Source of the DNA: CBDCVN01 sp965223045
GTDB taxonomy: Bacteria > Deinococcota > Deinococci > Deinococcales > Trueperaceae
Direction: 5' to 3'
NCBI GenBank assembly: GCA_965223045.1
Contig: CBDCVN010000013.1
Location: 1,550,001-1,614,000 of the forward strand
Length of the DNA: 64,000 nucleotides
Every line of letters starts with the position of its first letter. Within the stretch, counting starts at the first letter, position 1. Below, one piece after another: positions 42,908-52,394 of the stretch. The notes below the pieces were generated by a model that was given only the letters and a program-made list of their open reading frames with translations, searched no databases and was not told the DNA's origin. Both the position numbers and the translations under genes were made by a program.

Positions 42908-43282
42908 TTACAGTGTGTAAGGAACCCTAATATCTGGAGCTGGCTCTTTGAAATCTTTAGTATTTCTACTTATCAAAATACAGCCCTTTTCCTTTGCTGT
43001 TGCATAAACAATGGTATCAGGCAACTTTACCTTAGTTATTCTTCTTATGGCTATAGCCTGCTCAGCTATTTTAGTAGATAATTCACATGTTCTGAACGAA
43101 TTTAAAAAAGACCTAATAATTTTTTCTTCATTTAAATCCTTAACCCCAACTAAAATTTCCATATAGGTAATTATACTTATATATTTTTCTTTATAAAGTT
43201 TTAATTCTTTCGCTGCTTCCACAATGCCATTTAAGTAGTCAATTAGTATATTGGTGTCGAAAACTCTTTTATTCAATCCCAT
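42908..43282 (-). CDS. PIN-domain toxin (VapC-like)
   Basis: 124 aa from the ATG at 43282, which overlaps the antitoxin stop; the frame is open further upstream but inside the antitoxin gene. The PIN fold carries the acidic metal residues in VFDTNILIDYL, ME...GVKDL and PDTIVYATAKEKG. VapC toxins are Mg-dependent RNases that cut tRNA or rRNA. Confidence 0.88.
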   Translation of the reverse strand: MGLNKRVFDTNILIDYLNGIVEAAKELKLYKEKYISIITYMEILVGVKDLNEEKIIRSFLNSFRTCELSTKIAEQAIAIRRITKVKLPDTIVYATAKEKGCILISRNTKDFKEPAPDIRVPYTL

Positions 43283-43491
43283 TCGGACCGTAGATTTTCT
43301 TGGCAAGCAAGTCTTTCCTTTTGCTTGTTCTTCCACAAGCCAAAAGCCTCTTTAGTTAAATCATCACCTTTTTTAGCTAAATACTCATCTAGAGCTTCTC
43401 TTATTAATGAGGCTCTAGACCTGTTTTCTTTTTCACATACTATTGCTAGAGACTCTATTACCTCATCTGGTATATCTACAATAGTTTTCAT
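43273..43491 (-). CDS. Ribbon-helix-helix antitoxin
   Basis: 72 aa. The N-terminal half is a CopG/RHH DNA-binding region (MKTIVDIPDEVIESL, SRASLIREALDEYL), and the acidic C-terminus would wrap the toxin. It overlaps the PIN gene by ten bases, the usual antitoxin-first, coupled order, and probably represses its own operon. Confidence 0.87.
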   Translation of the reverse strand: MKTIVDIPDEVIESLAIVCEKENRSRASLIREALDEYLAKKGDDLTKEAFGLWKNKQKERLACQENLRSEWD

Positions 43492-43606
43492 AGTAGTGAT
43501 GATAGATGCAGTTATTTGATGAAGTCAAATTTTATCCGCCTAGAATTAGCAACTTTTTGACCTAGCTTCAAAAGACACCTTGAAACTAAGGTCATTATGT
43601 TTCTGA

Positions 43607-45589
43607 TCAGCTGTTAATAGGTTCTACTGAGACAAGTCTTGTCTTAATATGATTTTTGAGGTGATCTATAAAAGCAGCTCTATCAACACCATTCTTATCT
43701 GGTTCTTTGCGACTACGGAAAGATATTTGCGATACTTCTTGCTCTTTGTCCCCTATAATGAGGGTATAAGGCACTTTATGAAGTTCAGCTTGACGTACTT
43801 TATAATTCATGCGCTCATTACTTGCATCTACTTCTGCACGAATTCCTTCTAGTTTAAAGAGCTTTTGTAGGTTGTCACAGTACTCTAGATGCCGATCAGC
43901 TATGGGTACAATCCGTACTTGTTCAGGTGCTAGCCATAAAGGAAAATCTCCGGCAAAGTGCTCAATTAAAAAACCAATTAAACGCTCATGGGTACTTAAA
44001 GGGGCACGATGTAAGCATAGGGGAGTCTTTTTATCATTATTTTCATCTATATAATGAAGATCAAAACGAGGCGGTTGCGCAAAATCCACTTGATTAGTAG
44101 CTAGGGTAAACTCTCGGCCAATAGCACTAGTAATTTGCACATCAATTTTAGGGCCGTAGAAAGCAGCTTCATCATCTGCTTCTACAAAGTTGATGCTGTT
44201 TTGTAACATGGCTTGACGTACCATTTGCTCAGTTTTTAGCCACAGTTCAGCATTATCAACATATTTTTCACCTAAACCTTCTTGACTATGTTTGCTTAGA
44301 CGCATCACATAATCATCGATAGCAAAGATTTCAAAGTACTTAAGGTACAAGTCAATAACAGCCATAAACTCAGTTTCGAATTGCTCTTCTGTGCAGTAAA
44401 TGTGGGCATCATTCATTTGCAAGCTGCGTACACGCATAAGCCCCATAAGTGCTCCTGAGTCCTCGTAACGGTAGCAAGTACCATACTCTGCTAATCGTAG
44501 TGGTAAGTCACGATAGCTACGAGGGCGCGCAGCATAAATTTTGTGATGAAAGGGGCAATTCATGGGCTTCATAAAGTAGCGTACCCCCTCGAACTCCATA
44601 GGCGGATACATGTCTCTTTCATAATAGGGCAAGTGACCACTACGTAAGAACAATGATTCCTTACTCAAGTGAGGGGTACGTACTCGTTCATAGCCAGCAG
44701 CTTCTTCTATTTCTTTAGCTAGCTTCTCAATTTCTTCTATCATTACAGCCCCTTTAGGTAACCACAATGGTAAGCCGGGGCCAACTTCTTCATCGAGAGT
44801 AAAAATATCTAATTCTTTACCTAGTTTGCGGTGATCACGTTTCTTAGCCTCTTCTATTTGCCATAAGTGCTTTTCTAATTCTTCTTTGGTTTGGAAGGCT
44901 ACACCATAAATACGTTGGAGTTGTTGTCTTTTTTCATCACCACGCCAGTAAGCTCCAGCCACACTCATTAGTTTAAAGTGCTTGGGGATATTACCTGTTT
45001 TAGGAACGTGGGGGCCACGGCAAAGGTCGGTGAAACCTTCTGTACCACCCTGCTCATAAAATGTTATAACTTCGCCTTCTGGTAAGTCTTCAATGAGTTC
45101 GACTTTGTAGGGGTCGCCAATGTCACGGTAGCGATTTAAGGCTTCAGCTCGAGTCAACTCATACTTACGAAGAGACAAATCAGCTTTGATGATTTCGCGC
45201 ATCTTAGCCTCTATTTTCTCTAAATCTTCAGTAGCTAGCGTATGGGGCAAATCAAAATCATAGTAAAAACCATTTTCAATAACTGGTCCTATCCCCATTT
45301 TTACTTCACTACGTTTATGGCCTTGCTCCAGAAAATATTCCATAACTGCCTGAGCCATAACATGTGCAAGGGTATGGCGCATTAAATTAATGACTTCAGG
45401 ATTTTTTTTAGTTAAAATAGAAACTTCTGCACCATCTGTAACTTTACTCATTAAGTCGGTTAGTTGATTATTTACAGTAGCGCCTAAAGCAGCTTTAGCT
45501 AAACCGGGGCCTATAGCTCGAGCAACATCACCAAAAGTAGCTTGCTCAGCCAAGTTAAGTTGCTTTCCATCTGGAAGAGTTACATGCAT
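43607..45589 (-). CDS. thrS: Threonyl-tRNA synthetase
   Basis: 660 aa, full length, with an N-terminal TGS domain, an SAD-type editing domain, a class II catalytic domain with zinc ligand Cys in MNCPFHHKIY and motif 2 (YRYEDSGAL), then the anticodon-binding C-terminal domain (WLAPEQVRIVPI). It charges tRNA-Thr. The start has no ribosome site; TATAGT lies six bases before the ATG on the reverse strand, consistent with leaderless transcription. No T-box leader is present. Confidence 0.96.
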   Translation of the reverse strand: MHVTLPDGKQLNLAEQATFGDVARAIGPGLAKAALGATVNNQLTDLMSKVTDGAEVSILTKKNPEVINLMRHTLAHVMAQAVMEYFLEQGHKRSEVKMGIGPVIENGFYYDFDLPHTLATEDLEKIEAKMREIIKADLSLRKYELTRAEALNRYRDIGDPYKVELIEDLPEGEVITFYEQGGTEGFTDLCRGPHVPKTGNIPKHFKLMSVAGAYWRGDEKRQQLQRIYGVAFQTKEELEKHLWQIEEAKKRDHRKLGKELDIFTLDEEVGPGLPLWLPKGAVMIEEIEKLAKEIEEAAGYERVRTPHLSKESLFLRSGHLPYYERDMYPPMEFEGVRYFMKPMNCPFHHKIYAARPRSYRDLPLRLAEYGTCYRYEDSGALMGLMRVRSLQMNDAHIYCTEEQFETEFMAVIDLYLKYFEIFAIDDYVMRLSKHSQEGLGEKYVDNAELWLKTEQMVRQAMLQNSINFVEADDEAAFYGPKIDVQITSAIGREFTLATNQVDFAQPPRFDLHYIDENNDKKTPLCLHRAPLSTHERLIGFLIEHFAGDFPLWLAPEQVRIVPIADRHLEYCDNLQKLFKLEGIRAEVDASNERMNYKVRQAELHKVPYTLIIGDKEQEVSQISFRSRKEPDKNGVDRAAFIDHLKNHIKTRLVSVEPINS

Positions 45590-45720
45590 ATGGTGACTAT
45601 AACAGGATTAATTGCTAATAGGAAAGGTTAAAAGGGAACTAATTCTAACTTTTCTCATGGTTAGTGAACATAAGTCGTTCTTACTTTTTCTTAATTCCCA
45701 TAAGAGGAAAAATGGAAAGC

Positions 45721-45738
45721 CCTCTTTAATAAAGGAGG
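45721..45738 (-). terminator. Possible terminator of the polysaccharide operon
   Basis: CCTCTTT and AAAGGAGG pair with one bulge around AATA. Read leftward from the ugd stop at 45780, the stem is followed by a T-rich run with interruptions (GCTTTCCATTTTT). Confidence 0.45.
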
Positions 45739-45779
45739 TTTTGCCCCATGGAATTCAGCCTTATTGAAAGGGATTACTA

Positions 45780-47129
45780 TTAGAGCTGGGATCTACCTAT
45801 GGCTCTATAGGTAAAACCAGCATTGGTCATTTCATCAGGATTAAGGGCATTACGTCCATCAATGATTACAGTTTGTCGCATCTGCTTACCTAGCTGTGTC
45901 CAGTTCAAAGTTTTGTATTGAGGCCACTCTGTTACAAGGATAACCCCATCTGCTCCTTGGAAAACATGCTCTACCTTTTTTAATAAGATTACACGAGAAT
46001 CAATAAGATCACCTGCTTTGTCTAAAGCTACTGGGTCATGTGCTCTTACTTGTGCGCCTCGTAATAACAACTCTTGTGCAATATCAAGGCTTGGTGCATC
46101 TCGTAAGTCATCAGTGTTGGGCTTGAAGGTTAATCCTAATAGGGCGATCTCTTTGTTGTGCAAGTTGCCTAGGATTTGCTCGAGCTTCTCAATAACCAAG
46201 AATCTTTGGGAATTATTTACTTCTATAACAGCACTTAGCAGCTTAAAGCTGTAGCCGCCTCGATTAGAAATATAAGCTAGTGCTCGAGTATCCTTAGGAA
46301 AGCAACTGCCCCCATAGCCCAAACCTGCCCTTAGAAACTGACTACCTATCCTTGAGTCATGTGAAAGCACTGCCATTACTTGCTCAACATCAGCACCTAC
46401 AGCGTCACAAACGTTGGCGATCTCATTGGCAAAGGAGATTTTAGTGGCTAAAAAAGCATTAGCTGCATACTTGGCAAGTTCTGCACTCTCAGGATTAGTG
46501 CATAATAAAGGGACAGAATTGAAGTGTTGGGGACGTGGTAGTACACTCGGAGCAGGAAAATTTTGTTTTAAGATAGGAGTGTAGAGTTGCTCAAGTTCTT
46601 GCAAGGCAATCTCATCATCACTACCAATAACAATTCTTTCAGGATAAAGCGTGTCATGTAAGGCTCTTCCTTGTCTTAAAAATTCAGGGTTGTTAACCAC
46701 AGATGTTTTTGCATAAGGCCTTTGGTCCATAATAATAGACTGAATTTCTTTAGCAGTACCTACTGGAACTGTGGATTTAATAACTATAGTAGGTAAAGAT
46801 TCAGCACTACATTTAATAAGATTGGTTACAGCAGCAAAAAGATAGGTTAGATTAGCATGGCCTGCAGTTGTGGCAGGGGTACCTACCGCCAAAAATGCGA
46901 TCTCAGATTCAGCTAAAGCCTGTTGATAACTTGTGGTGAAGTAGCAATGCTTATTTGTTACTTTGAGTAAATCATCAAGACTGGGCTCAAAAAAAGGAGC
47001 TTGACCTGCTTGTAAGCCTTGGATTTTCTGTTCATCGACATCAACAAATGCAACATTGTGCCCTACATATGCTAGAGCCACTCCAGTGCTTAGACCTACA
47101 TAACCACAACCAATAACTGTAATTTTCAC
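45780..47129 (-). CDS. ugd: UDP-glucose 6-dehydrogenase
   Basis: 449 aa. It oxidises UDP-glucose to UDP-glucuronate. The Rossmann start ITVIGCGYVGLSTGVALA, the EFLRQGRALHD segment, the catalytic Cys in GYGGSCFPKD, and LLGLTFKPNTDD are all intact. It is the last gene of the polysaccharide operon and overlaps the preceding phosphotransferase gene by four bases (ATGA), so UDP-glucuronate is probably a precursor of the glycan. Confidence 0.95.
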   Translation of the reverse strand: MKITVIGCGYVGLSTGVALAYVGHNVAFVDVDEQKIQGLQAGQAPFFEPSLDDLLKVTNKHCYFTTSYQQALAESEIAFLAVGTPATTAGHANLTYLFAAVTNLIKCSAESLPTIVIKSTVPVGTAKEIQSIIMDQRPYAKTSVVNNPEFLRQGRALHDTLYPERIVIGSDDEIALQELEQLYTPILKQNFPAPSVLPRPQHFNSVPLLCTNPESAELAKYAANAFLATKISFANEIANVCDAVGADVEQVMAVLSHDSRIGSQFLRAGLGYGGSCFPKDTRALAYISNRGGYSFKLLSAVIEVNNSQRFLVIEKLEQILGNLHNKEIALLGLTFKPNTDDLRDAPSLDIAQELLLRGAQVRAHDPVALDKAGDLIDSRVILLKKVEHVFQGADGVILVTEWPQYKTLNWTQLGKQMRQTVIIDGRNALNPDEMTNAGFTYRAIGRSQL

Positions 47130-48124
47130 GCCAAATCCTTATTTAAGTTTTTCTCGCATAGTTCGAGCAAATCTTCAGTAAAAGCCCTGCGTTCAGAAAA
47201 CAGCGTACTAATAAAAATATGCCTAGCTAATGTCAGTATTTTATAGACTTGCACTTTTGAGCGAGATTCTTCGCTAGCAAGTTCTACATAAGCATTTTCC
47301 ATTGCTACTTCTTGAGTATTAAGAGCACGAACATTACCCATGCGCATAGCTAATTCTGTAAGGTGACCAATGAAGTTGCCAATATCTAGAGCAGGATCAC
47401 CCTTAGTATAAAGGTCTAAATCTAGTAGGTAAATGTTGGAGCCATCAAGCAGTAATTGATCATGATAAAAGTCACGGTGAATACCCTTGAAATTTACAGG
47501 AGAAATACTACTAGCTAAATTCTCACATGCTTTCATTAGTCTTTTAAGCCTAAGCGTCCAAGCAGGATGGAGTTTTGCAACTTTATTAAGCCGATCATCT
47601 AAAATAGCTAACTCATCAGCCATACTATGTTCTCTGTTTGTAGGAATATTAGTCTCATGTAGTTTGTGAATAGCCTTGGTAATCTTTTGAATGAGTTCAA
47701 TACCTGAAGGTTTGGTAATTAATTGATTAATAGGACAGCCTTTGGACCACTCCTGTAACCACATTTGTAATTCAGGGATTAGGCCAAGTGGTTTAGGTAC
47801 AAAGATACCATCTTTGCTAGATTCATCAAAGCCCGAGTTATAAAGCTTTTGCTGAAGGTTATAATTGTACTTGTTTAAATTACGGGCTCGAGCTTTGCCT
47901 AAAACAGTAAGAGGTTCACTATTAGATTCAGATATAAAGGTATAAGCAATCAAACAACGCCTCTTGGGTTTATAACGCTTCACTTCGATAGAGTTAAGTC
48001 TTAGATTTTCTATTTCAAGCGAGTTGGCTAAGGCTTTAGCCATAAAACTAGGGTCCAATGCCTTAGATAAAAAAAGCATTTTAGGGTCGTTGGTGACATT
48101 GTAACTATCTTTGGTGATGGTCAT
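47126..48124 (-). CDS. Aminoglycoside phosphotransferase-fold kinase
   Basis: 332 aa. The APH/choline-kinase catalytic loop reads HRDFYHDQLLLDG, and the metal site is in YLLDLDLYTKGDPALDIGN. The family phosphorylates small molecules such as sugars, choline or aminoglycosides. In this context (between a second such kinase and ugd) it more likely phosphorylates a sugar or glycan component than an antibiotic. The N-terminal region, YKPKRRCLIAYTF, resembles its neighbour, so the two kinases are likely paralogues. Confidence 0.78.
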   Translation of the reverse strand: MTITKDSYNVTNDPKMLFLSKALDPSFMAKALANSLEIENLRLNSIEVKRYKPKRRCLIAYTFISESNSEPLTVLGKARARNLNKYNYNLQQKLYNSGFDESSKDGIFVPKPLGLIPELQMWLQEWSKGCPINQLITKPSGIELIQKITKAIHKLHETNIPTNREHSMADELAILDDRLNKVAKLHPAWTLRLKRLMKACENLASSISPVNFKGIHRDFYHDQLLLDGSNIYLLDLDLYTKGDPALDIGNFIGHLTELAMRMGNVRALNTQEVAMENAYVELASEESRSKVQVYKILTLARHIFISTLFSERRAFTEDLLELCEKNLNKDLA

Positions 48125-48196
48125 AAAATCTACCTTACTTGCCCTTAGATTTACCTAGAAGCAGCTTATGGAAATGTTTATGCTTACTATTCCTAT

Positions 48197-49468
48197 TCAA
48201 AATAGGGCTACTTTTAGTTTTTGCTCGGCTCGAGCCACAATCAGTTCAGTTTGCTCAGGCCAGTTAGGTACTCTATTTCTAAAAAAATGTGGTGAGAGGC
48301 TTAAAAGTCCCATAGCTAAATATAGTGCTATATTGGGTGGTAAAGACCCTGTAGTTTTTCTATAGCCTTCAAGGAATGTTTCAGAGGCCAAATTTACAAG
48401 AGAGGGGGGGAATAAATTTCTTAAGGCATCATACTCAATATGGGCAATAAATAATCCCAAATCAAAGGCAGGGTCACCTAAAAAAGCTTCATCGAGGTCA
48501 ATAATGCCTACAGTGTCTTGTTTAAGGAGCACTTGTTTACTATGAAAATCTCCATGCACAGCTGTGCACCTTGATGGTGTTTCTGGCAGCATATGAGATG
48601 TACGTTTTGCTAGTGCACATATTCTAGGAGCTAGTTCAGGATGAACTGCTTTAAACCATGAACTAAGCTGAAAAAGCTTAGTTGCATGATCTTTACTAGT
48701 ACGTGTTTGTAAGCTATCAGACTGCTGACTATGTAGATTAGCTAGTGCTGCACCAACTTGATTAAGCTTTGAAACATCGAAATCAGCTTCAGAGAATGCT
48801 TCTCTTAGTAGATGTCCTTCTAACCATTCAAACGCCAATGTGCCATATCTGCGAGAGCGTCCTAACATGCGAGCAATATGAAGATTACCCTTTGAGGAAA
48901 AGGCTTTTGCATTCGCTCTTGCTCTTATAAGGGTTTCTTGATTGTACATCTTAAATACTGCTGTGTAATTTGCCCCTTCAAGCCTGGCTACAAAACGGCG
49001 TTCAGGCTTGTAAACCAGTGGCTGAATACTAATGCTTTGCTCTAAAAGGCTATCTGGCAAATTTCTCTTCAAAAACTTAGTGTAAGTTTCCTTATTAAAG
49101 AGGTTGGGTAGGTACTTAAGTTTACGATCAAAAGGATATTTGTAAATAACCAGTGCCTTAGTATTTATAATACAACAGCTCTTACCTTCTAAGTTTGATA
49201 AAAGTGCTTTCCCTAATTTCTCTAATGCGTCTTTTCTATGTGCCCTAGCATAAAAATCGCTAGTACCTAATTTAGTTTCCACCTCATAACGTACTAAACA
49301 GCTAGTATTAGGCTTGTAGCGGACATATGTTGGCTTAACAGAGATTACATCGAGTTCAGAAAAAGCCTCTTTTAAATGCTCAATAAACTGCTCTGGGTCC
49401 AGGACTGCCCTAAGTCCGAGCAAAGCACTCTCTTTTTTAACAATGTATTCGTCAGGTGTTTGTAACAC
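48197..49468 (-). CDS. Aminoglycoside phosphotransferase-fold kinase, longer paralogue
   Basis: 423 aa. The catalytic loop is VHGDFHSKQVLLK, and the metal site is IIDLDEAFLGDPAFDLG. It begins with a domain containing YKPNTSCLVRYEV that recurs in the shorter neighbour, and appears to contain an additional N-terminal lobe repeat (a second YKPERRFVARLEG near 180). It lies 15 bases after the sulfotransferase gene, within the operon. Substrate unknown. Confidence 0.78.
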   Translation of the reverse strand: MLQTPDEYIVKKESALLGLRAVLDPEQFIEHLKEAFSELDVISVKPTYVRYKPNTSCLVRYEVETKLGTSDFYARAHRKDALEKLGKALLSNLEGKSCCIINTKALVIYKYPFDRKLKYLPNLFNKETYTKFLKRNLPDSLLEQSISIQPLVYKPERRFVARLEGANYTAVFKMYNQETLIRARANAKAFSSKGNLHIARMLGRSRRYGTLAFEWLEGHLLREAFSEADFDVSKLNQVGAALANLHSQQSDSLQTRTSKDHATKLFQLSSWFKAVHPELAPRICALAKRTSHMLPETPSRCTAVHGDFHSKQVLLKQDTVGIIDLDEAFLGDPAFDLGLFIAHIEYDALRNLFPPSLVNLASETFLEGYRKTTGSLPPNIALYLAMGLLSLSPHFFRNRVPNWPEQTELIVARAEQKLKVALF

Positions 49469-49483
49469 AAAGTTTTCCCAAAT

Positions 49484-50455
49484 CTAGATGGAAACCATTT
49501 CCACTGAATTCATCTTGGGCTGATTTGTTTTTTTTGGTTTTCCCTTTTGAAGGTTCCACCACTTATTGTAGATCTTGACTTTCTCAGCAATTTCCCAAGG
49601 AATATCCTTAATAAGACGTTGGTAACCCAATTCTTCTAAAAGGTTACCAGCAAGCCCTGCAAATAGAGCTAAGTCTTGCTCTGACATCTGTGTTTGCCAA
49701 TCTCTAAGCCCTTGTGTTGGTGGTAGCCAAGTCGATTTTGCTGACAGATGGGTATTATCTTTTGTTTTACCCTCGTAAAAAGTTAGCATTTTACTAGAAA
49801 AAGGTATGTTTAAAAAGGTGGTGACTTTTTGTAATATTTGCTCTGGGTTAGCAATAAGATCTTCATAGAAAATTTCTAGATATTGACCAGTTAGTGCAGA
49901 ACCCTCCTTCCTACCTGTACCAACCTGCCACTGCCACCACAATGCACAAGTGGCTATTGGGCTTTTTTGCCATAATTCCCATTTGCTCGGTCCTTTACTA
50001 TCATTTGTCCAGTCTAGCGTGGATAAGGCTACGTCACGTCCATCACGAATTATATGCACAAATTTTGCCCACGGAAAAAGCTTATGCAAAAGAGGTATAT
50101 GTCGGCAATAGTCTGGTGTCTTTTCACCTGCTAGAGGTTTACCTTGCTTATTGCCAAATGTGTTGTAAAGGGCACTGACAAATTCTTGGTAGTTCTCTGC
50201 ACGCTTAGCAGATTCCATAACCTCTATGTTGGAAAGTCCAAGTCGGTAAAAACGCTTATAGGTATGTACTTGCTCAATCAGCTTTTCATTAAGGGGTGGA
50301 TTAGTTTGCTCGAGCTTCTTAATAACCCTAGGAATAAAATGTGTATCATTTGCTACTGCTAATTGAGGATGACTATTTAGCATTCTTTGCAGCAATGTAG
50401 TGCCAGACCTTGGACAACCCACTACAAAAACATAAGGGTTTAGTTTAGTAGGCAT
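49484..50455 (-). CDS. Sulfotransferase
   Basis: 323 aa. The PAPS 5'-phosphosulfate loop VGCPRSGTTLLQRML is at the N-terminus, and the 3'-phosphate site follows around HIIRDGRDVALST. PAPS-dependent sulfotransferases add sulfate to sugars or lipids, and the neighbours suggest a sulfated surface glycan. The gene overlaps the ABC exporter gene by 11 bases. Confidence 0.88.
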   Translation of the reverse strand: MPTKLNPYVFVVGCPRSGTTLLQRMLNSHPQLAVANDTHFIPRVIKKLEQTNPPLNEKLIEQVHTYKRFYRLGLSNIEVMESAKRAENYQEFVSALYNTFGNKQGKPLAGEKTPDYCRHIPLLHKLFPWAKFVHIIRDGRDVALSTLDWTNDSKGPSKWELWQKSPIATCALWWQWQVGTGRKEGSALTGQYLEIFYEDLIANPEQILQKVTTFLNIPFSSKMLTFYEGKTKDNTHLSAKSTWLPPTQGLRDWQTQMSEQDLALFAGLAGNLLEELGYQRLIKDIPWEIAEKVKIYNKWWNLQKGKPKKTNQPKMNSVEMVSI

Positions 50456-52292
50456 AGGAATAAGTCCTTTCCTTTATCTTTGATTTTGTTTGTGTTTCTA
50501 AGTAGTAGAGCTTAGCATAGAATCTGTCTAAGCGCAGCAATTCTTCGTGAGTACCTTGTTCAACAATACGGCCATTATCCAAAAAAACTATAATATCTGC
50601 CCTTGCTGCGTGCTTTAAGTTGTGTGTTACCAAGAAGGTTGTACTGTTTTGAGTAAGCTTTTCAAGAGCTTCAATGACTTCTTGTTCATTAGCTTCATCT
50701 AGTCCTGTAGTGGGCTCGTCTAAAAGGATAATAGGGGCTTTTCTTATGGCTGCTCGAGCAATAGCTATACGCTGACGTTGGCCTGCAGAAAGCGTGACAC
50801 CACGTTCACTAACACTAGTATTATAACCTTCAGGAAAGTTAACTATAAAGTCGTGAGCATTAGCTAGCTGTGCTGCAGCTTCTATACTTTTATCAGAGAT
50901 TATCGCAGAGCCAAGGGTGATGTTGTCACGAATGCTGCCAGCAAATAGCAAGTTATCTTGTAAGACTACGCTAATTTGTTGCCTTAGCGACTCTAAAGTA
51001 TAATCACGAATATCATGACCATCAATTAGAACACGTCCTGAAGAAGGTTCATATAGGCGTGAAATCAGACTGAGAAGAGTAGACTTGCCATTACCAGATG
51101 TGCCCACAATAGCAATTTGTTGCCTAGGCTTTACATTCAACAATAATTCATTAAGTACTAGTTGATTTTGTTCGTAACCAAAACTGACCTTATCAAATTG
51201 CACTATGCCGTGAAAGGCAGGAGCAATAATAGCATTGGGTTCATTAACAATTTCAAGTTCTTTCTCAAAAATATCTAATACTCGTTCCCCAGCAGCAGCA
51301 GCTTTTGCAAGACGACTAGTATACTTAGCAAAATCTTGCATTGGTTTAAAGGCACCTTTTAGGTAAGACAAGAACACTAACAAGCTGCCTGGTGTCAATT
51401 GCCCAATAAGCACAAGGCGTGTGCCATACCACAGTACTAATGCTGTTGATATAGCAATCATAACTTGTACCGTTCCTTGTAAGTGTGCTGCCAAACGTTT
51501 AGCCTTAACGCCTTCTTTAAGACTCTTTTGGTTTTGAGAACTGAAAGCCTTGGAAAAAGTTTCTTCTAGAGAAAGTGCCTGTACAATTTTGATAGCGCCC
51601 ATCACCTCAGCAGTATTTGAGGCAATAGCACCCTCACGCTTTCTCTGTTTACGAGAGACATCACGAATTTTGCGCCCAAGACGTACGCTTGGCAACCAAT
51701 AAAGAGGTAGTGTTAAAAGTACTATTAATGTTAGCTTCCAGTGAAGCCAAAACATCATTCCAAGCATCAAGCTGAGAATAAGAGCACTGCCAATGAGAGG
51801 CATTAGGGCAGTGACTGCTACATCTTTAAGTAGACCTATGTCACCAATTACTCGAGTGATCAAATCACCACTTCTAGTCTTACTGTGAAAGGATAGGGAT
51901 AAACATTGCAAGTGCCTATATAAATCTGTGCGCACTTCAGTTAGTACTCGGTTGCCAACCAAAGCAAAGCCAACTCGATTATAGTAAGTCATTAGTGCCC
52001 GCAAGCCAGTAATGAGGATGAGTCCAACAGCAGTAATCATTAGTATTATAAATGGGTCTAAAGTCTTTAAGCTGACCCAATTTGATGATTCTTGTGTACT
52101 GCTTGGCATTATGATAAGATCAAAGATAAATTTTAAAGGCCAAGGCTCGAGTATGCGAAAAATAGCTGCAGCAAAAAGTGCTAAAAAAGAACCTGTTATA
52201 AGCAGATAATATTTTTTGGTGTAAGGCCAAAAGTACCTTAGCATGTGCCATAAGCTAGGTACTGTTGCTTTTAGTGTTTTAGGACGTGCCAT
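50445..52292 (-). CDS. MsbA-like ABC exporter
   Basis: 615 aa, a half-transporter with six membrane segments (about 30-330) fused to an ATPase. Walker A GTSGNGKSTLL, signature LSAGQRQRIAIARA and Walker B ILLDEPTTGLDE are all intact. Such exporters flip lipids or lipid-linked glycans. In the operon it may export or flip the glycan made by the neighbouring glycosyltransferases. A 100-base gap separates it from the upstream glycosyltransferase. Confidence 0.9.
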   Translation of the reverse strand: MARPKTLKATVPSLWHMLRYFWPYTKKYYLLITGSFLALFAAAIFRILEPWPLKFIFDLIIMPSSTQESSNWVSLKTLDPFIILMITAVGLILITGLRALMTYYNRVGFALVGNRVLTEVRTDLYRHLQCLSLSFHSKTRSGDLITRVIGDIGLLKDVAVTALMPLIGSALILSLMLGMMFWLHWKLTLIVLLTLPLYWLPSVRLGRKIRDVSRKQRKREGAIASNTAEVMGAIKIVQALSLEETFSKAFSSQNQKSLKEGVKAKRLAAHLQGTVQVMIAISTALVLWYGTRLVLIGQLTPGSLLVFLSYLKGAFKPMQDFAKYTSRLAKAAAAGERVLDIFEKELEIVNEPNAIIAPAFHGIVQFDKVSFGYEQNQLVLNELLLNVKPRQQIAIVGTSGNGKSTLLSLISRLYEPSSGRVLIDGHDIRDYTLESLRQQISVVLQDNLLFAGSIRDNITLGSAIISDKSIEAAAQLANAHDFIVNFPEGYNTSVSERGVTLSAGQRQRIAIARAAIRKAPIILLDEPTTGLDEANEQEVIEALEKLTQNSTTFLVTHNLKHAARADIIVFLDNGRIVEQGTHEELLRLDRFYAKLYYLETQTKSKIKERTYSYAY

Positions 52293-52394
52293 TATTTAGA
52301 CCTGCCCCGCCTGATTTTTTGCTTGAAATCCTATGTCTTTATTGCTTATCATTGTCTGAACTGTGATTCATTTGATTTTTGTAATTTCCTTTAA

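Noticed and set aside
45590..45779. A T-box leader upstream of thrS.
   Set aside because: thrS is read leftward from 45589, the region is short, a -10-like box abuts the start, and no T-box sequence or specifier hairpin is visible. The stem near 45730 fits better as a terminator of the ugd operon.
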